Of a stretch of 64,000 nucleotides of DNA, positions 1 through 11,140 are shown one piece after another. This DNA is from Gnetum montanum (taxonomy: Eukaryota > Streptophyta > Gnetopsida > Gnetales > Gnetaceae). The stretch's first letter is position 1. Each line of letters begins with the position of its first letter. The notes under the pieces were generated by a model. That model searched no databases and had not been told where the DNA came from. It saw only the letters and a list, made by a program, of their open reading frames with translations. The translations under genes were made by a program, and so were the position numbers. The stretch lies in the NCBI GenBank assembly GCA_015680685.1, contig MNCI01011140.1, positions 305,739-369,738 of the forward strand, written 5' to 3'.

Positions 1-536
1 TTTTTAATCATTGTACAATATTTTTTCTATTGTAATTGGTCAAAGTGAGCTATGCCTCAAAGTACAAGGATCAACAAACTTAGTTGGATTCATTCCTTGT
101 GATTGTAGTCATATTTCATTGTCTTGTAGGGTTTATGTGCTTCTTTTGTTAAGGCATCTTGCTTAAGCTTGTAAGGATTCTATGGGATTGAGTGTTGGTG
201 TAGCACCACAACACTCCAAAGTGGAGCTCAAGTTTTAAAGGTAGTGGGATTCTTAAAATCACATTCTAACCTTGTCAAGACCTTGTAGCATTGAGTGGAT
301 TCGTAGCATTGAATCACTCTAGAGCAAAGCTTAGAGCTTATATAGAGTGTGGTATCCTTCAAACCATATTTTGGAAGGAACAAAGCTTAGAAGTATGCTT
401 GCAAAATACCCTATGAGTGTGGACTATCCAAGTTATGGAACCATGTTAAAATTGGTGTGTGCTTTGTGTTAATGATTTTTTATTTGGGTAACTTATTCAT
501 TCCCCCCTCCCCCATTTGTAAGTTCAATGATCCTCA
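1..536 (+). mobile_element. copia-type LTR remnant, family A copy 1
   Basis: This stretch aligns by eye over about 500 bp with 52990-53518: a shared GTAATTGGTCAAAGTG block, TGGGATT(G/A)AGTGTTGGTGTAG, GAATCACTCTAGAG and a shared end at TTCAATGATC(C/G)TCAA. The same 3' end motif closes the copy at 45210, where it is followed by a tRNA primer site, so these are LTR 3' halves. The window edge cuts it, and no internal region follows. It is probably a decayed solo or truncated LTR. Confidence 0.65.
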
Positions 537-599
537 ATTTTTAGTGAGATGTCCCAAACTCAAATAGGATGTTGAACCTAGCCATTTCCTAGATGTTGT

Positions 600-1135
600 A
601 TGAATTTTGAGAGGTATTTGAAAAGTAAAAGGCTTTAAAATAAAATGTAATTCTTGAAAAAAATACAAGCATTATATAAGCATTGTTCATAGGATATTCA
701 ATCATTGTATAGATCAAGTGAATTATTTTTGTTCCTTAATACACCATTATTTTTAAATTGTTTTTATAAGAGCTTTAAAGTAAGGAATTTCTAAATTTTA
801 GTTATACCTTGATTCTTTTTCTCTCTTTTTGGCCCTAAGGGGTTGATTTGCTTCTTGCAAGAAGACATCTTATGAGCTTGTTGGGACCTTGTGGGGTTGA
901 GTGTATTTGTAGTGAGAAAACACTCGATGCAAAGCTCACATCATTATAAAGATTGTGGTTCCATATAGAGAACATTTTTAAGGCAATAAATTTCGAAGGT
1001 ATGTAAGGATTCTACCCTCCAAGTGTGGAAGTACACAAGTTGGGAAACAACATAAATTCATGTGTAGTTTTAATTGGCTTGGATGTGCAAATTGGAGAAC
1101 TTATTCAACCATCCTTCTAAGTTCTTGATCCTCAA
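600..1135 (+). mobile_element. copia-type LTR remnant, family A copy 2
   Basis: Collinear with 44640-45210: TATTCAATCATT, AAGTGAATTATTTT, ACATCTTATGAGCTTGT, CTCACATCATTATAAA, GGATTCTACC and the closing TTCTAAGTTCTTGATCCTCAA. It lies directly after another LTR end of the same family, so two LTR 3' halves sit head to tail. No primer site follows. The short open frame across 1074-1262 has no recognisable content and is not called. Confidence 0.6.
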
Positions 1136-1267
1136 TAATATCACTATATTTTTGTTTCACTTCCTAATTGGTGCATTATTTTATTTTAGTTTTTCATTAT
1201 ATCTTATCCTAACCAATCATTTGTTAGGCATTCTACACCTAATGAAATATTCTCTATCCTAAGGCTA

Positions 1268-1510
1268 GAAGGGGAGGATGTTATAGATCATTATTTTGAT
1301 GATTAACTTTGTATTATGAAAGTGATGTGAGGGTTTGATTCATTAATTATCTATCCTTGGGAATGATTTTATTTTAATTATGTATTATATTCATTTTCTT
1401 TGAGCAAGAATAAAGTTCTTTTTTTCTTTTCTTATTCATTTATCATTTATTATGGATCTTTGCATTTTGAATAAGCACAAGTTTTGGTATTTAAGTAACA
1501 AAACATCAAT
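1268..1510 (+). mobile_element. polypurine tract and start of a copia 3' LTR
   Basis: A purine run (AGAAGGGGAGGATG, 1267-1280) is followed by TGTTATAGATCATT, the usual arrangement where a copia internal region meets its 3' LTR. The LTR begins at 1279. It appears to be cut near 1500 by the LTR of gypsy element G1; I could not fix the junction exactly. Family assignment rests on layout only. Confidence 0.45.
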
Positions 1511-2380
1511 AAGTTGACTATGTTAATCCATTCTTGCTAACACAAGCCCATGGATGCATCCTAAGATGTGTTAGCACATGTGCATTGATCCTAATCCTCC
1601 TAAAGCCTATATAAGTATGCACACCAGTCACATTTGTGGCATCAGTTGGTCACTTCCTTAGCCAAACTTTTGTAGTTTTCTCTCATAACCCTAAACAAAA
1701 GTTTCCCTCTAAGTACCTATAGCATGGATTCAATTGATTGTATGGAATTTTGTTTGAGTGCAATATCTACCTTGACAAAGTTGCATGAACAACAATAAAA
1801 TCGAGATTTCTTCTCTCCATTGCAACACTTGAATTAATTTAAGTTTATTTTCTAGCATTCTACTTTAAATGTTCTTTACTTTCTTGTACTTAAGCATTAA
1901 TATTCTAATTCATAGGTAACATGAGTATGAACACTTCAAGCACAATATACTAATGCTTGGTAATCCTAGCAGTGAATACTTGGTACACCTAGTAGTAAAC
2001 ATTTGGTAACCCTATAGTGTTAGTATATGTCCAAGATATGTACAGAAAGTAGGAATAGATGATCCACATATAGGATAGTTTAGTTACTAATTAGTAAAGT
2101 TAAATATTTCAACCCTACCTTCAATTAATCATTTTACACATAAAAAGTAATAAAAATTCATTAGAAATATAAAACTAAATATCTTACATCTCAATCACAC
2201 TTAGCCATATGAAAAATGTTAATACAAGTAATGATTAAGAAGAAAATGGCTAGTAACCACCCATTTTACTATCTAAGTACATATACCACTTAGGTAGAAT
2301 AAGTCTATAGAATTGATTGGATCATGCTTACATGCTTATGATTCGTATGGTTGGGTGTAGGAAATACTTGTTGCTCATCA
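1510..2380 (+). mobile_element. 5' LTR of gypsy element G1
   Basis: The right end is clear: GGTTGGGTGTAGG, then GCTCATCA and the primer site, the same arrangement as the G2 LTR end at 19897 and the G3 LTR end at 43427. R/U5 also matches G2 (repeated TTGGTAA/TACC blocks, AGAAAGT(A/G)GGAATAGAT). A TATA-like CCTATATAAG lies near 1609. U3 holds an inverted repeat, GCTAACACA and TGTGTTAGC. The left boundary is approximate, and no matching 3' LTR is visible downstream. Confidence 0.6.
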
Positions 2381-2400
2381 TTGGTACCACTATTTGGGAT
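2381..2400 (+). promoter_or_regulatory. primer-binding site of G1
   Basis: TTGGTACCACTATTTGGGA directly follows the LTR. It is a degenerate version of the G3 site TTGGCGCTGTTGCCAAGGAC. This type of site (TGGCGCC...) is typical of Athila/Tat gypsy elements and is usually assigned to tRNA-Asp. The tRNA assignment is from family knowledge and was not checked here. Confidence 0.6.
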
Positions 2401-3887
2401 TTCATTTTAGCTATGTGGATAAGTATTTTTTGATAGTAATATCATACAAGATAATTATACAAGTATAACACCTGATCTATAGAAAATATTAATAATATTT
2501 CATTTGGGACACATTACATAAGGGTAAACTACGTTGTCTTCTTCTAGTAGGGTTGATTCACCACCTACTGATGATTCTAACTAGGATTATTACAAACCAT
2601 GGAGAAATGCTAATGAGATAACTTAACAACTAAAGGTTATCTATACACATTTAGATTTCTCTTATCGAAACCTCACTTTCATCCTCCATTGGGATGATCA
2701 ACCATGTTGGAGAGACTTGGAGGGTAGCATCTTATCCCTTGATTGTTCTATTTCTTTAATGTTCATGGTAGCTCTTATGAAGCTGGGGCTTGAACTAACA
2801 ACCCTAGATTACCAAATGAAGGAGCACTCTCTAAGGACTATCAATCAATGAAGTCTCAACCTAGAAACAATAAACTCATGGAGGCATGCCATAAGGTCTC
2901 TAAGGACAAAAAAGTTCCAATCTAACTAATTTCATAGTTAGAGAAGGAGTAACTAGAATCTACATCAAGATGATCCTAGCACCAAGGTCCTTCTCCCTTT
3001 GGTGAGAACAAATTGGTGCATCAATTGTTACATTCAAACTTGATAAGAAATCAAGATAAGGAGGAAAATGATTCTAGAAATAAGCAAACCTCAAGGCCAA
3101 GGCCTTCTAGTGGTTTACCAAGGGAGCTAAAGTCCTAAGAAGGAGGGCAAGCTGGCACAACTCTCATAGTCCTCCACCCTCACCATCCTCCTTGTTGTGA
3201 AACTCTAACAGGGGAAACATGACCAAGAGAAAAGGAGAAATAATCAAGGGTTGGATGGAGATAATAGAAGACCCCATTATAGATATGGAAGGAGAGAGCA
3301 TAGTCAACAATAAGAAGAGAAGGAATATCATTAGGAAAGAAGGCATAGTAGGATATATCATAGAAGACATTATCTTAATAGGGGTCACCATGAATATGAT
3401 GATTATGATGAGCCACTACTTACTATAAGAAGCATGAAAAACATCTTGGAGGTAGTTCATATTCCCACCAAGTATCAAAGGAATTACAAAATCAAATGAC
3501 TTGGTATGAATAACATTTATATGTTTAAAAGAGGGTACAATGCTAATCCAAAACATCATTTGCAAGCCTTCCATAATTCCTATGCCTTGTAAAACATTGA
3601 GAATAAGTGGAAGAATCTTAAACTATTCCATAGGATACTTATCAAAGAAGTTAAGAGTTTCTACTGGTCTTTGGAGCAAGAATCTATTCGTAGATGGAGT
3701 ACAATGTTAGATTTCAATAATAAATATCAAACATACTTATAAGTTTTTAACTTGAAGAAACAAATTCAAGGGTGGAAATAAGGCAATAATAAATCCCTTG
3801 ATGTATCCTTAAAATGGTATTACTCTCTTTTGCATCGATGCCCAAGACATGGTTTTTCTCAAAGAGAACAAATTCACCACATGATAG

Positions 3888-3892
3888 ATGGG
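3888..3892. repeat. left target-site duplication ATGGG of the solo LTR
   Basis: ATGGG at 3888-3892 is repeated at 5037-5041. Removing 3893-5041 restores the continuous gag reading (ATAGATGGGCTCAA) seen in G2. Confidence 0.8.
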
Positions 3893-5036
3893 TGATAAAC
3901 TATGATTGTTCAAGTTTTTAACTTATTGAATGCTTAATGTTTTATTTTTTACTATTTTACCTTATCAAAGATCATCAATTTTTGTGATAACTATCGATAA
4001 GTAATAATTTCTTTATTAATTCTTTCTTATTGTAGGATATAGCCAAAATTGATAAATGTCAATAAGATATAGATTGGCATTACAACTTTCGATATGTTCT
4101 AAAGGAAACCATATTGATCTACATAGCTAATATCAATTTAAATAAATATCATTAGACTAGAACTACCTAGACCTTTCAAGAATGTAGATATTGATCCATA
4201 CGAAAGCTACTATGAATATCAAGAATCGATAAAGATAGCAACCATGATATAGATCGATAACATTAGACAAACAAACTACACCACCTAGGGAATGGAGATA
4301 TTGATCCATAATGTAAGCACAAATGGAATCTATGGTTGAAGGACATTACTAGTATGATATAGTTTGATACAATAGTATTAATCCTAATAAATTTCCTTAA
4401 TGGAGATTGATATGTTTATTTTATTAATTTTTCCCATTTATAATGTAATCTCATCTAGGATAAAATGGGGAGGACCACACCCAATGAGGGAGGTAAGCAG
4501 GGCATTCAATACTTGAGGGGAAAGTGAGGGAATTTAATACATGAGGGGAATACCTAGAGTTAATACCCAAGAGAACCCACATGAAGTTGAAATCAATCTC
4601 CCTTGATCAATTATTAAGTGAGGATTCATTGAGCATTGTGGCAACTATACATCATTGGAGTTCATTGTCAGGTTATTGAGGTTTTTTTCACTATGGAAAC
4701 AACCAAGGCAGAATCATAGATTAGATGAAGTATCCCTTGTAATCCTTATAATCTATTCTTGAATTTATGATTTCAATTTGATTTAATCATTAATATCTAC
4801 TCTTGAACATAAGATTAGAAGTTAGGATGAAGATTTATGGTTTTACTTATGAGTGACAGTCATAAGTATGGGATTTGATTGGATTTGATCTTAATTCTTT
4901 TATGTATTGATGATATTTTTGACTTTGAACTATTCCTCCATGGATATGACTTATGTTTAGTCATAGATGAGGTGAAATCTCTACAAAAAAGATAACAACA
5001 AAGGTAACTTAGCACCAAACTTTGGCTAGCTCGTTA
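3893..5036. mobile_element. solo LTR inserted in G1 gag
   Basis: A 1,144-bp insertion begins TGATAAAC and ends TCGTTA, flanked by a perfect 5-bp duplication. It has no coding content and is AT-rich, with repeated ATCGATA and GATATTGATCCAT-like motifs in its left half. Length, the TG start, the 5-bp duplication and the lack of an internal region fit a solo LTR left by recombination between two LTRs. The last bases would be TA rather than the usual CA, which one C-to-T change would explain. It shares no obvious sequence with the other LTRs here. Orientation is not determined. Confidence 0.7.
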
Positions 5037-5041
5037 ATGGG
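5037..5041. repeat. right target-site duplication ATGGG of the solo LTR
   Basis: Second copy of the duplication paired with 3888-3892. Confidence 0.8.
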
Positions 5042-5649
5042 CTCAAAAAATAAAACTAGGGAGACTCTTGGAATTTATGCCCAAGGGAGATTATTAGAAA
5101 TGAGCAGCCATTAGATACAAAGGCATGTTGGTCAAGTGTTCAAGGAAGAATAAGAACTAGAAAAGTGAGGAAGTATAGAGAAGTATAATAAAAACTCCTC
5201 CATTCATAGAATGGTGGTATGTGTTTACAATCCTAAGGAGGAAGCATCACTAGAAAAAGTGATACAAAGGAAAATATTGATGATTCAAAAATCTATCACA
5301 AAGATATAAGCTAAGGTAGATAAAATGTAGGACTCCTTGAATGAGAAGTTTCAAATCACTCTAATAGAGTAGAGGAACATGGATAAAGATAGAATGAGAA
5401 GAAAGGATGTAGGAAAGGATTACTATCAATAGAAAGGTAAGGCTATGGTAGTTGATGAGGTTATATATTCTAAAATAAAAGAAGAAGGATGTGATATCTA
5501 CTAATATGAACATCCCAAAAAATATTATCTTATACTATCACTCCTACAAGAATATGGGGTTTATGCCTTGAATCTAAAATTTGTAAGAAGGAAACCACCA
5601 AGATATTATCTTATTCATAAGGAAATTATTGGTAGTAGTTCTACCAACA

Positions 5650-6900
5650 ATAGTATTATTTGAGTGGAGTGCCACCTCATCCTTAAGATTATTATCATCA
5701 ATGGAAAAATCCATAGTGGTGGGGGATTCAATTGCTAAGGTAACAATATCCTTACCACCAATTGAACTTGTAAGGATACTACGTCTAATAGCCTATGTCT
5801 TGTAGTGGCTTCACAAGGCATACTTCTTTTTTCCATTACTACTATCCTCTAAATATTATAGAACTACTACTTCATGAGTTGAATATCCTTTCATATACAC
5901 TTCTCATTATCCACCAAAATACTTTGCATCTAATAATTCTACCTTTTTGCCACCTATAGCACTAATGTAAGGTAAGATACTACCATAGCCAAAGTAATGC
6001 AATGCCATGTATCTTATAGCAAAATAACAATTCAAGTGGTTTTGAGAATAAGCTTTGGAAGAGGAATTTTTTTAAATCCAATAGTATACCTAAACCCTTG
6101 TAGGCATAGGTGGATATTAATCCTTATCAAGCTATTCTTGAGATAACCACCAAGTTACCTTCAAATCCAACATTTCAAAATGTACATACCATCATGTTAA
6201 CTCATGTAGTCATGGACTGCATAAAGGTAGAATACCTTTCCAAGAAAAGATTTGATCTTTAGAGTTCTCTAATTTATTTTGAGATTACATTAAATGATTC
6301 ATGTAAAGCTCTACTAGACTCAGGTTTTGGGGTGAACTTAATTTTTGAAGAAATATATAAAACTTTGAACCTACCTATACTTAAGAAATATAATTATGTT
6401 AGAGCTTTTTGATCAATCCGTCATCATTCTGTTGGGATTGGTAGAAGATATTATGACTATTATTTATGGATGATCATACCTAGTAGATTTCCTGGTCATC
6501 CACATGGACAATTGTAAGGGAAAGTTTCCAATTACTATGGGAAGGGCTTGGCTAAGCATACTTGATGCCAAGCTAGGGATCATAGATGCCTCCTTGAAAA
6601 TTTTCAAGGAAAATAAACTTGGAATGGTCAAGAAGATGAGGGTTTCATGCATTGTGTATAGTGCCATGAGGTGCCATTGCATGCAAAAAATATGAGTTGT
6701 AAAGAGCACATCCATGACAACATGTAAGAAGTGTGCTAAAATAATATATGTTGAAAGGTACCTATACACAACATCCATAAAAGAAGAGGGTACCTAGTGG
6801 TTAATAATAGATGATCACTCCAGTTCAACAATGTGTATGGAACCAACCAAAATTCTCACAAGTTCTTATATAGATAATATGGATGAAATGAATTAAATAA
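5650..6900 (+). pseudogene. G1 protease region and pol linker
   Basis: The retroviral-type aspartic protease that cuts the polyprotein is recognised by KALLDSGFGVNLI near 6310-6350: the DSG catalytic triad is kept, followed by a hydrophobic strand. GKFPITMGRAWLSILDA (from about 6520) and a cysteine-rich block CHCMQK/CKKC (about 6670-6740) follow in the same order as in G2 and G3. The frame is broken by stops and frameshifts. The upstream proline/tyrosine-rich linker (5650-6150) is only weakly readable. Confidence 0.65.
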
Positions 6901-6999
6901 AAAACCAACTCTTCAAAATAGAATACTGGGAAGAAGTAGAAATGGATTAGGGAGAGTTGGAAATCCTTGATATTTCTAGATAAGAGCTCTCAGAATTCA

Positions 7000-8460
7000 A
7001 CTCTTTACCAACTCTGAAATATGTATTTCTTGATAATGAAAAATTAGTAATCATCAATGCTAATATCACTAAAGAAGAAAAGGGTGAGCTACTAAAGGTA
7101 GTTAAAAATTGCCAATAATCTTTTCTTGGTGATATGATGAATTAAAAGGAATTGCTCCACATATATGCCAACATTAGATCTATACAAATCTCACTATCAA
7201 ACCTAAGAGATAGCCATAAAGAAGGTTAAATTTGAAATTGAAGCAATTTGTAAAGAATGAAGTTGAAAAGCTTCTCAAAGAAGAATTCATCTATCTAGTG
7301 CTAGAAAGTGAATGGGTAAGACAACTTTTTATTGAGCAAAAGAAAAGAAAAATGGAGAGTCTATATAGACTTCAAGTTCTTAAACATGGTTGTATTCAAA
7401 GATCATTTTCCATCATCATTCATGGAGCAAGTGTTGGATAAAATTGTAAGAAATAATTATTCTAGTTTTATGGTTGGGTATAGTGGTCATAATCAAATAC
7501 AAATTGCTATAGAAGAATAGAACAACGAAGCTTTCACAAGTCCCTGGGGGACTTTCACGTAAAAAAGATGCTCTTTGGCCTCTGTACTACCCTTGCAACT
7601 TTCCAATGCTTAGTTATAAGCATCGTTTAGTAGAATATTAACATTGGTATGAATGTCTTTGTAGATGACTTATCCACCTATGACACTAATCTCGAACAAG
7701 TACTAGACCATTTGGCATAGGTACAAAAACAATGTCTACCTACAACGCAACTAGTAGGAAAGTTGCTTGTTGGTCCAAGATAGTATGTTTTAGGAGCCTA
7801 GAATTTTATGGATAGAAATCGATGTGAATCCTCAAGGGGTAAGGATCATAAAAGGAATAACTAGTCAACCTTAAACTATTAGAAATGTAAGATCATTCCT
7901 TGGCCATATTGATTACTATAGGACTTTTATTGAAAATGTTTCTAAAAGTACCAAATGGCTAGTCAAGCTTACCAAGAAGGATGTAGCCTTTGAATAGACT
8001 AGAAAATGTGAAAAAACATTCCAACACCTAAAATAGAAGCTTAAAAACACCCATTTTATAAGCTCTTGATCGATCTAAACCATTCCATATCATAACAGAT
8101 ACCTCCACCTATGCATTGGAAGCATTACTAATATAAATGGATGATGAAAAATGGTTATATTAAATCCTTTATGCAAGCAAGAGCATTGTGGGTATATAAC
8201 TCAATTAAATAACTGTGGAAAAGGAGTTCATGGAGGTGGTGTATGATTTAGAAAAATTTAGGAACTATGAGCTTGGATACCTAATTTTTATGCATATTGA
8301 TCATATTGTAATCTACTTCTTAATGAATAAGCCAGTACTGAGCCCCCATGTTATATGGTGATTGGTGATCTATAAGAGTTTGATCTAATAATGGTGGATA
8401 GAAAAGTGATAGAGAATGTAGTTTCAAATCATTTTTCTTGGTTAAGATAAAATAGTAAGG
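7000..8460 (+). pseudogene. G1 reverse transcriptase and RNase H
   Basis: This would copy element RNA into DNA. Readable RT motifs in order: EKWRVYIDFKFLNMV (about 7350), FKDHFPSSFMEQVLD, GYSGHNQIQIA, SPWGTF and the catalytic FVDDLSTY near 7657. The polymerase YxDD-type aspartates are therefore present. RNase H is very decayed; a trace is readable at about 8080-8300 by alignment with the G2 and G3 blocks DASNYxLGA and KPMVSP. Several frameshifts and more than ten stops make this a fossil. Confidence 0.7.
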
Positions 8461-8679
8461 ATGGCAAACATGCCTTATCTGATTAGTTTCTAGATGAACT
8501 TCTTTTTACTAAGGTAATCAAAGTTCATGCACAAAGGTTCACAATTTGGTACAATGAATTCATCTTATATCTACTCATATAGGAGACTCCTATTGAATAG
8601 GATTAGAGGAAGAAACAAAAATTTCTCCACCAAGTCAAACACTACACAAAGATAGAGGATAGCCTCTAAAATATTTGTG

Positions 8680-9790
8680 TTGATGACCCAGTAATGATAG
8701 TGTATAGCTAATGTGGATCAATTGAGAGTTCTTTAAGATGCTCATAAGGATCCTTATGGAATCCACTATGCAAGAAGAAGAAAGTCACAAAGATCCTAAT
8801 GCTAGGATATTTTTGATCAATAATCTTTAGGAACACTTATGATTTATTTCATTCTTGCAAGAGGTATCGATAAGAAGGAGCAATGATAACCAGAATGGAA
8901 GGGATTTAATAGTGAATTCATTCATTGGAGCTTTTCAACCTTTGGGAGTTGCCTACATGGGACACATCACTTGCATTTCCTATAGGAAGTCCTATGTTAT
9001 TATTGTTGTTGAATATTATACCAAGTTGGCTAAAGTTGTAGTCATTTTTTACTATACCTATACTATTGCAACTTGATTCTTTCAACAATAGGTGGTAAAG
9101 AGATTTGGTATTTCTAGAGAACTAATTTTTGCTAATCAAATGCATTTTACAAGTGCTACCTTTCACAAGTCAATGCAATGCTTAGGTGTGTAACATAAAC
9201 TTACAACACCTTATCAACCTCAAGCTAATGGTCAATAAGAGTTCACCAATAGGGAGATTGGTCAAATTCTAACATGAAATATTAGTAGATATAGGAAAGA
9301 TTAGAGCACCAAAATCAACGATGCTCTTTGGGCATATTGCTTAACATGGAAACTTCCTATAGGCTATTCGCCCTATGAGTTAGTATACAGAAAGTTACCA
9401 AAACTTATAACTCAAATTAAACTATAAACACTCAAACCTTTATATGAACTTGACTTACATATTAATCTAGCATAAAAGAAATGACCCATGATACTTAATT
9501 GCTAGACAAAAATTGAAGAGTAGCTCTAATGATGAACAAAGTACACAAGGCATATAATAAATAATGTCACCATCCATTAATAAGAAAAGTTACATCCAAG
9601 CTCGGAGACAAGGATCTCTATTAGAACTCCATTCATATGCCACAATGAACTAAGTTTTAGACATTATGCTAAGGATCTTACATGATACACATAAATTTTT
9701 CTTCTAGAACTATGATAAATTACAACCCAAAAAACCCTCAAAAGCACATGCTAGTCAACATCTAGTAACTTAAATCATTCATTGACTTCC
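8680..9790 (+). pseudogene. G1 integrase
   Basis: A zinc-binding N-terminus survives only in pieces (8730-8880). The catalytic core runs 8920-9260: YVIIVVEYYTKLAK, VVKRFGISREL, MHFTSATFHKSMQCLGV and LTTPYQPQANGQ. By alignment with G3, the first catalytic Asp (DFMGP) reads AYMGH and the second (SDNG) reads FANQ. The Glu after NGQ is kept but preceded by a stop. A C-terminal block (WAYCLTWKLPIGYSPYELVY) follows. Two of three catalytic acidic residues are gone. Confidence 0.7.
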
Positions 9791-10450
9791 AAGTAACCAA
9801 CCACAACACTAATACCTCTGATCAAGAACAAGCTCACTTCATTTTTGGAATCTTCTCCTTCTAGCTTAGTCATGTAGAAGATATTCATCTATCATAACAC
9901 CTTAATGAGAATAAATTATTTTTCTTATTTCTATTTTACAATGTTCTTTAAATGTTTTTAATTGTCTTTATTTTTACTAATTATTTTATATATATTTATT
10001 TTCTTATTATTTTTATTTAGTTTTACTTGAAATCTTTGATTTTGTTCCATGACTACTACAAATTTTGGAAACTGTTGAATAAAGCTATTAAAGTTATGAT
10101 TTATTATAAAGGTAAACTTTGTTCTTGGATTATGTTCTTTAATAATAGTTTATAAATTTTCTGGTGGTATTAGGTAGTGAGTTCATGACATCAATCCATT
10201 TCATCTATCTTATGTGGAGTCTGTATAATCAAAACCTAAGGATTCTTTCACATTAAACTAAAAATAAAGTATGGTCTTGTTACCCAATGAATTAAGAAAG
10301 GCCTAAGTAATAATGAAAAAGGGTGTTGTTATTACATTTTGATCATAAATGGAGTAGGGATTAAGTCTTGGGTTTCTAATGGTTTTTTTAGCTTAAAATT
10401 TTCATTAGAGGGTACAAAAGCCTCAACTCTGATTATGATTTTGGGTTTCA
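9790..10450 (+). other. 3' flank of G1, noncoding
   Basis: AT-rich sequence following the integrase. GGTAGTGAGTTCATGACATC near 10170 matches GGTAGTGAGTCCACATCATC at 26203 in G2, so the first part is the retained post-pol leader of the family. Similarity then fades. No 3' LTR or polypurine tract of G1 could be found up to 13 kb, so the element looks 3'-truncated. Confidence 0.45.
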
Positions 10451-11140
10451 AAAATTTAAAGCCAAGCTTTGAGTGAAGAGCTATGATATGAATGAAGCTT
10501 CAGAAGAAAAGTTCAAAAGTTAAGCAAAAGACTTGTAGATTAAAAAAACATATATTAGTGTAGAAATAATTTTCAAATTTTATAGTGTAGTAAAGCTCAA
10601 ATGAATTGTATTGGACTTGAATTATTAGGCTTATTTCTTTGTGTGATATACTTTCAATATGGAAATATGCTAAGTTTTGTCATGTCACATTTATATGAAA
10701 AATGAGTCTTATGTGGAGGTTAGATTTCAAGAGAAATTTTAGCAGGGAACATTTTGAAGATTAAAATATTTGTGATCAAATTCATTTTCAAAATAAATGA
10801 TTTCAAAGCTAAGTAAATAATTTTAAAATATTTAGCTCAGTTGATTTTATAAGCTCATAGAATTTCAACTAAATCATGAAGCTAGGGTTTCTATTTAAAT
10901 TCAATAATAACATAGAATAACAAAATTAGAGATCTTGTATGAGTTTGATCTAGCACTTGTAAGTGTGCTTTCTAGTTGGTAGAGACCATTAAGAAATTGA
11001 TTCATAGAGTTTGGAGACAAATTTTATCTTAGAAAAGGACTATCATTAGAATAAATAATTAAGCATAGGAAGAAATCATTGTTTCAAAACAAAAGGCTTA
11101 ATTGAAATCCAAAGGGGATTTTTTCCAAGTACATTTGTCA
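10450..11140. other. AT-rich spacer without recognisable features
   Basis: I see no open frame with homology, no LTR end and no clear repeat. The last 100 bp grade into the tandem array through scattered TAGAAGAAGCTTATAGAG-like words. Confidence 0.4.

Larger units (their letters stand above)
2534..5640 (+). pseudogene. gag: gag of gypsy element G1, split by a solo LTR
   Basis: This is the structural capsid/nucleocapsid polyprotein of a retrotransposon. Translation starts at a codon equivalent to the G2 and G3 gag start (Met-Ser-Ser-Ser in the relatives; here TTG, so the start is lost). Recognisable pieces are a Tyr-Thr-His N-terminal block, a basic Arg/His/Asp-rich stretch near 3230-3420, and the retrotransposon gag core near 3500-3892, including SIRRWSTMLDF, SLLHRCPRHGFSQREQ and HHMIDG. 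The frame then breaks at the solo LTR (3893-5036) and resumes at 5042 with TLGIYAQGRLLEM. It ends with a KGKAMVVDE and CDIY-YEHPK block seen in all three relatives. There are many stops and at least two frameshifts, so it is non-functional. Confidence 0.75.

Noticed and set aside
1074-1262. 62-codon plus-strand open frame with hydrophobic composition
   Set aside because: It spans an LTR end and the following polypurine-side sequence, has no homology, and its hydrophobicity reflects AT-rich composition.
6464-6778. 104-codon minus-strand open frame
   Set aside because: It is the antisense shadow of the G1 protease-linker block, and the same shadow appears in G2 (22845-23060) and G3.
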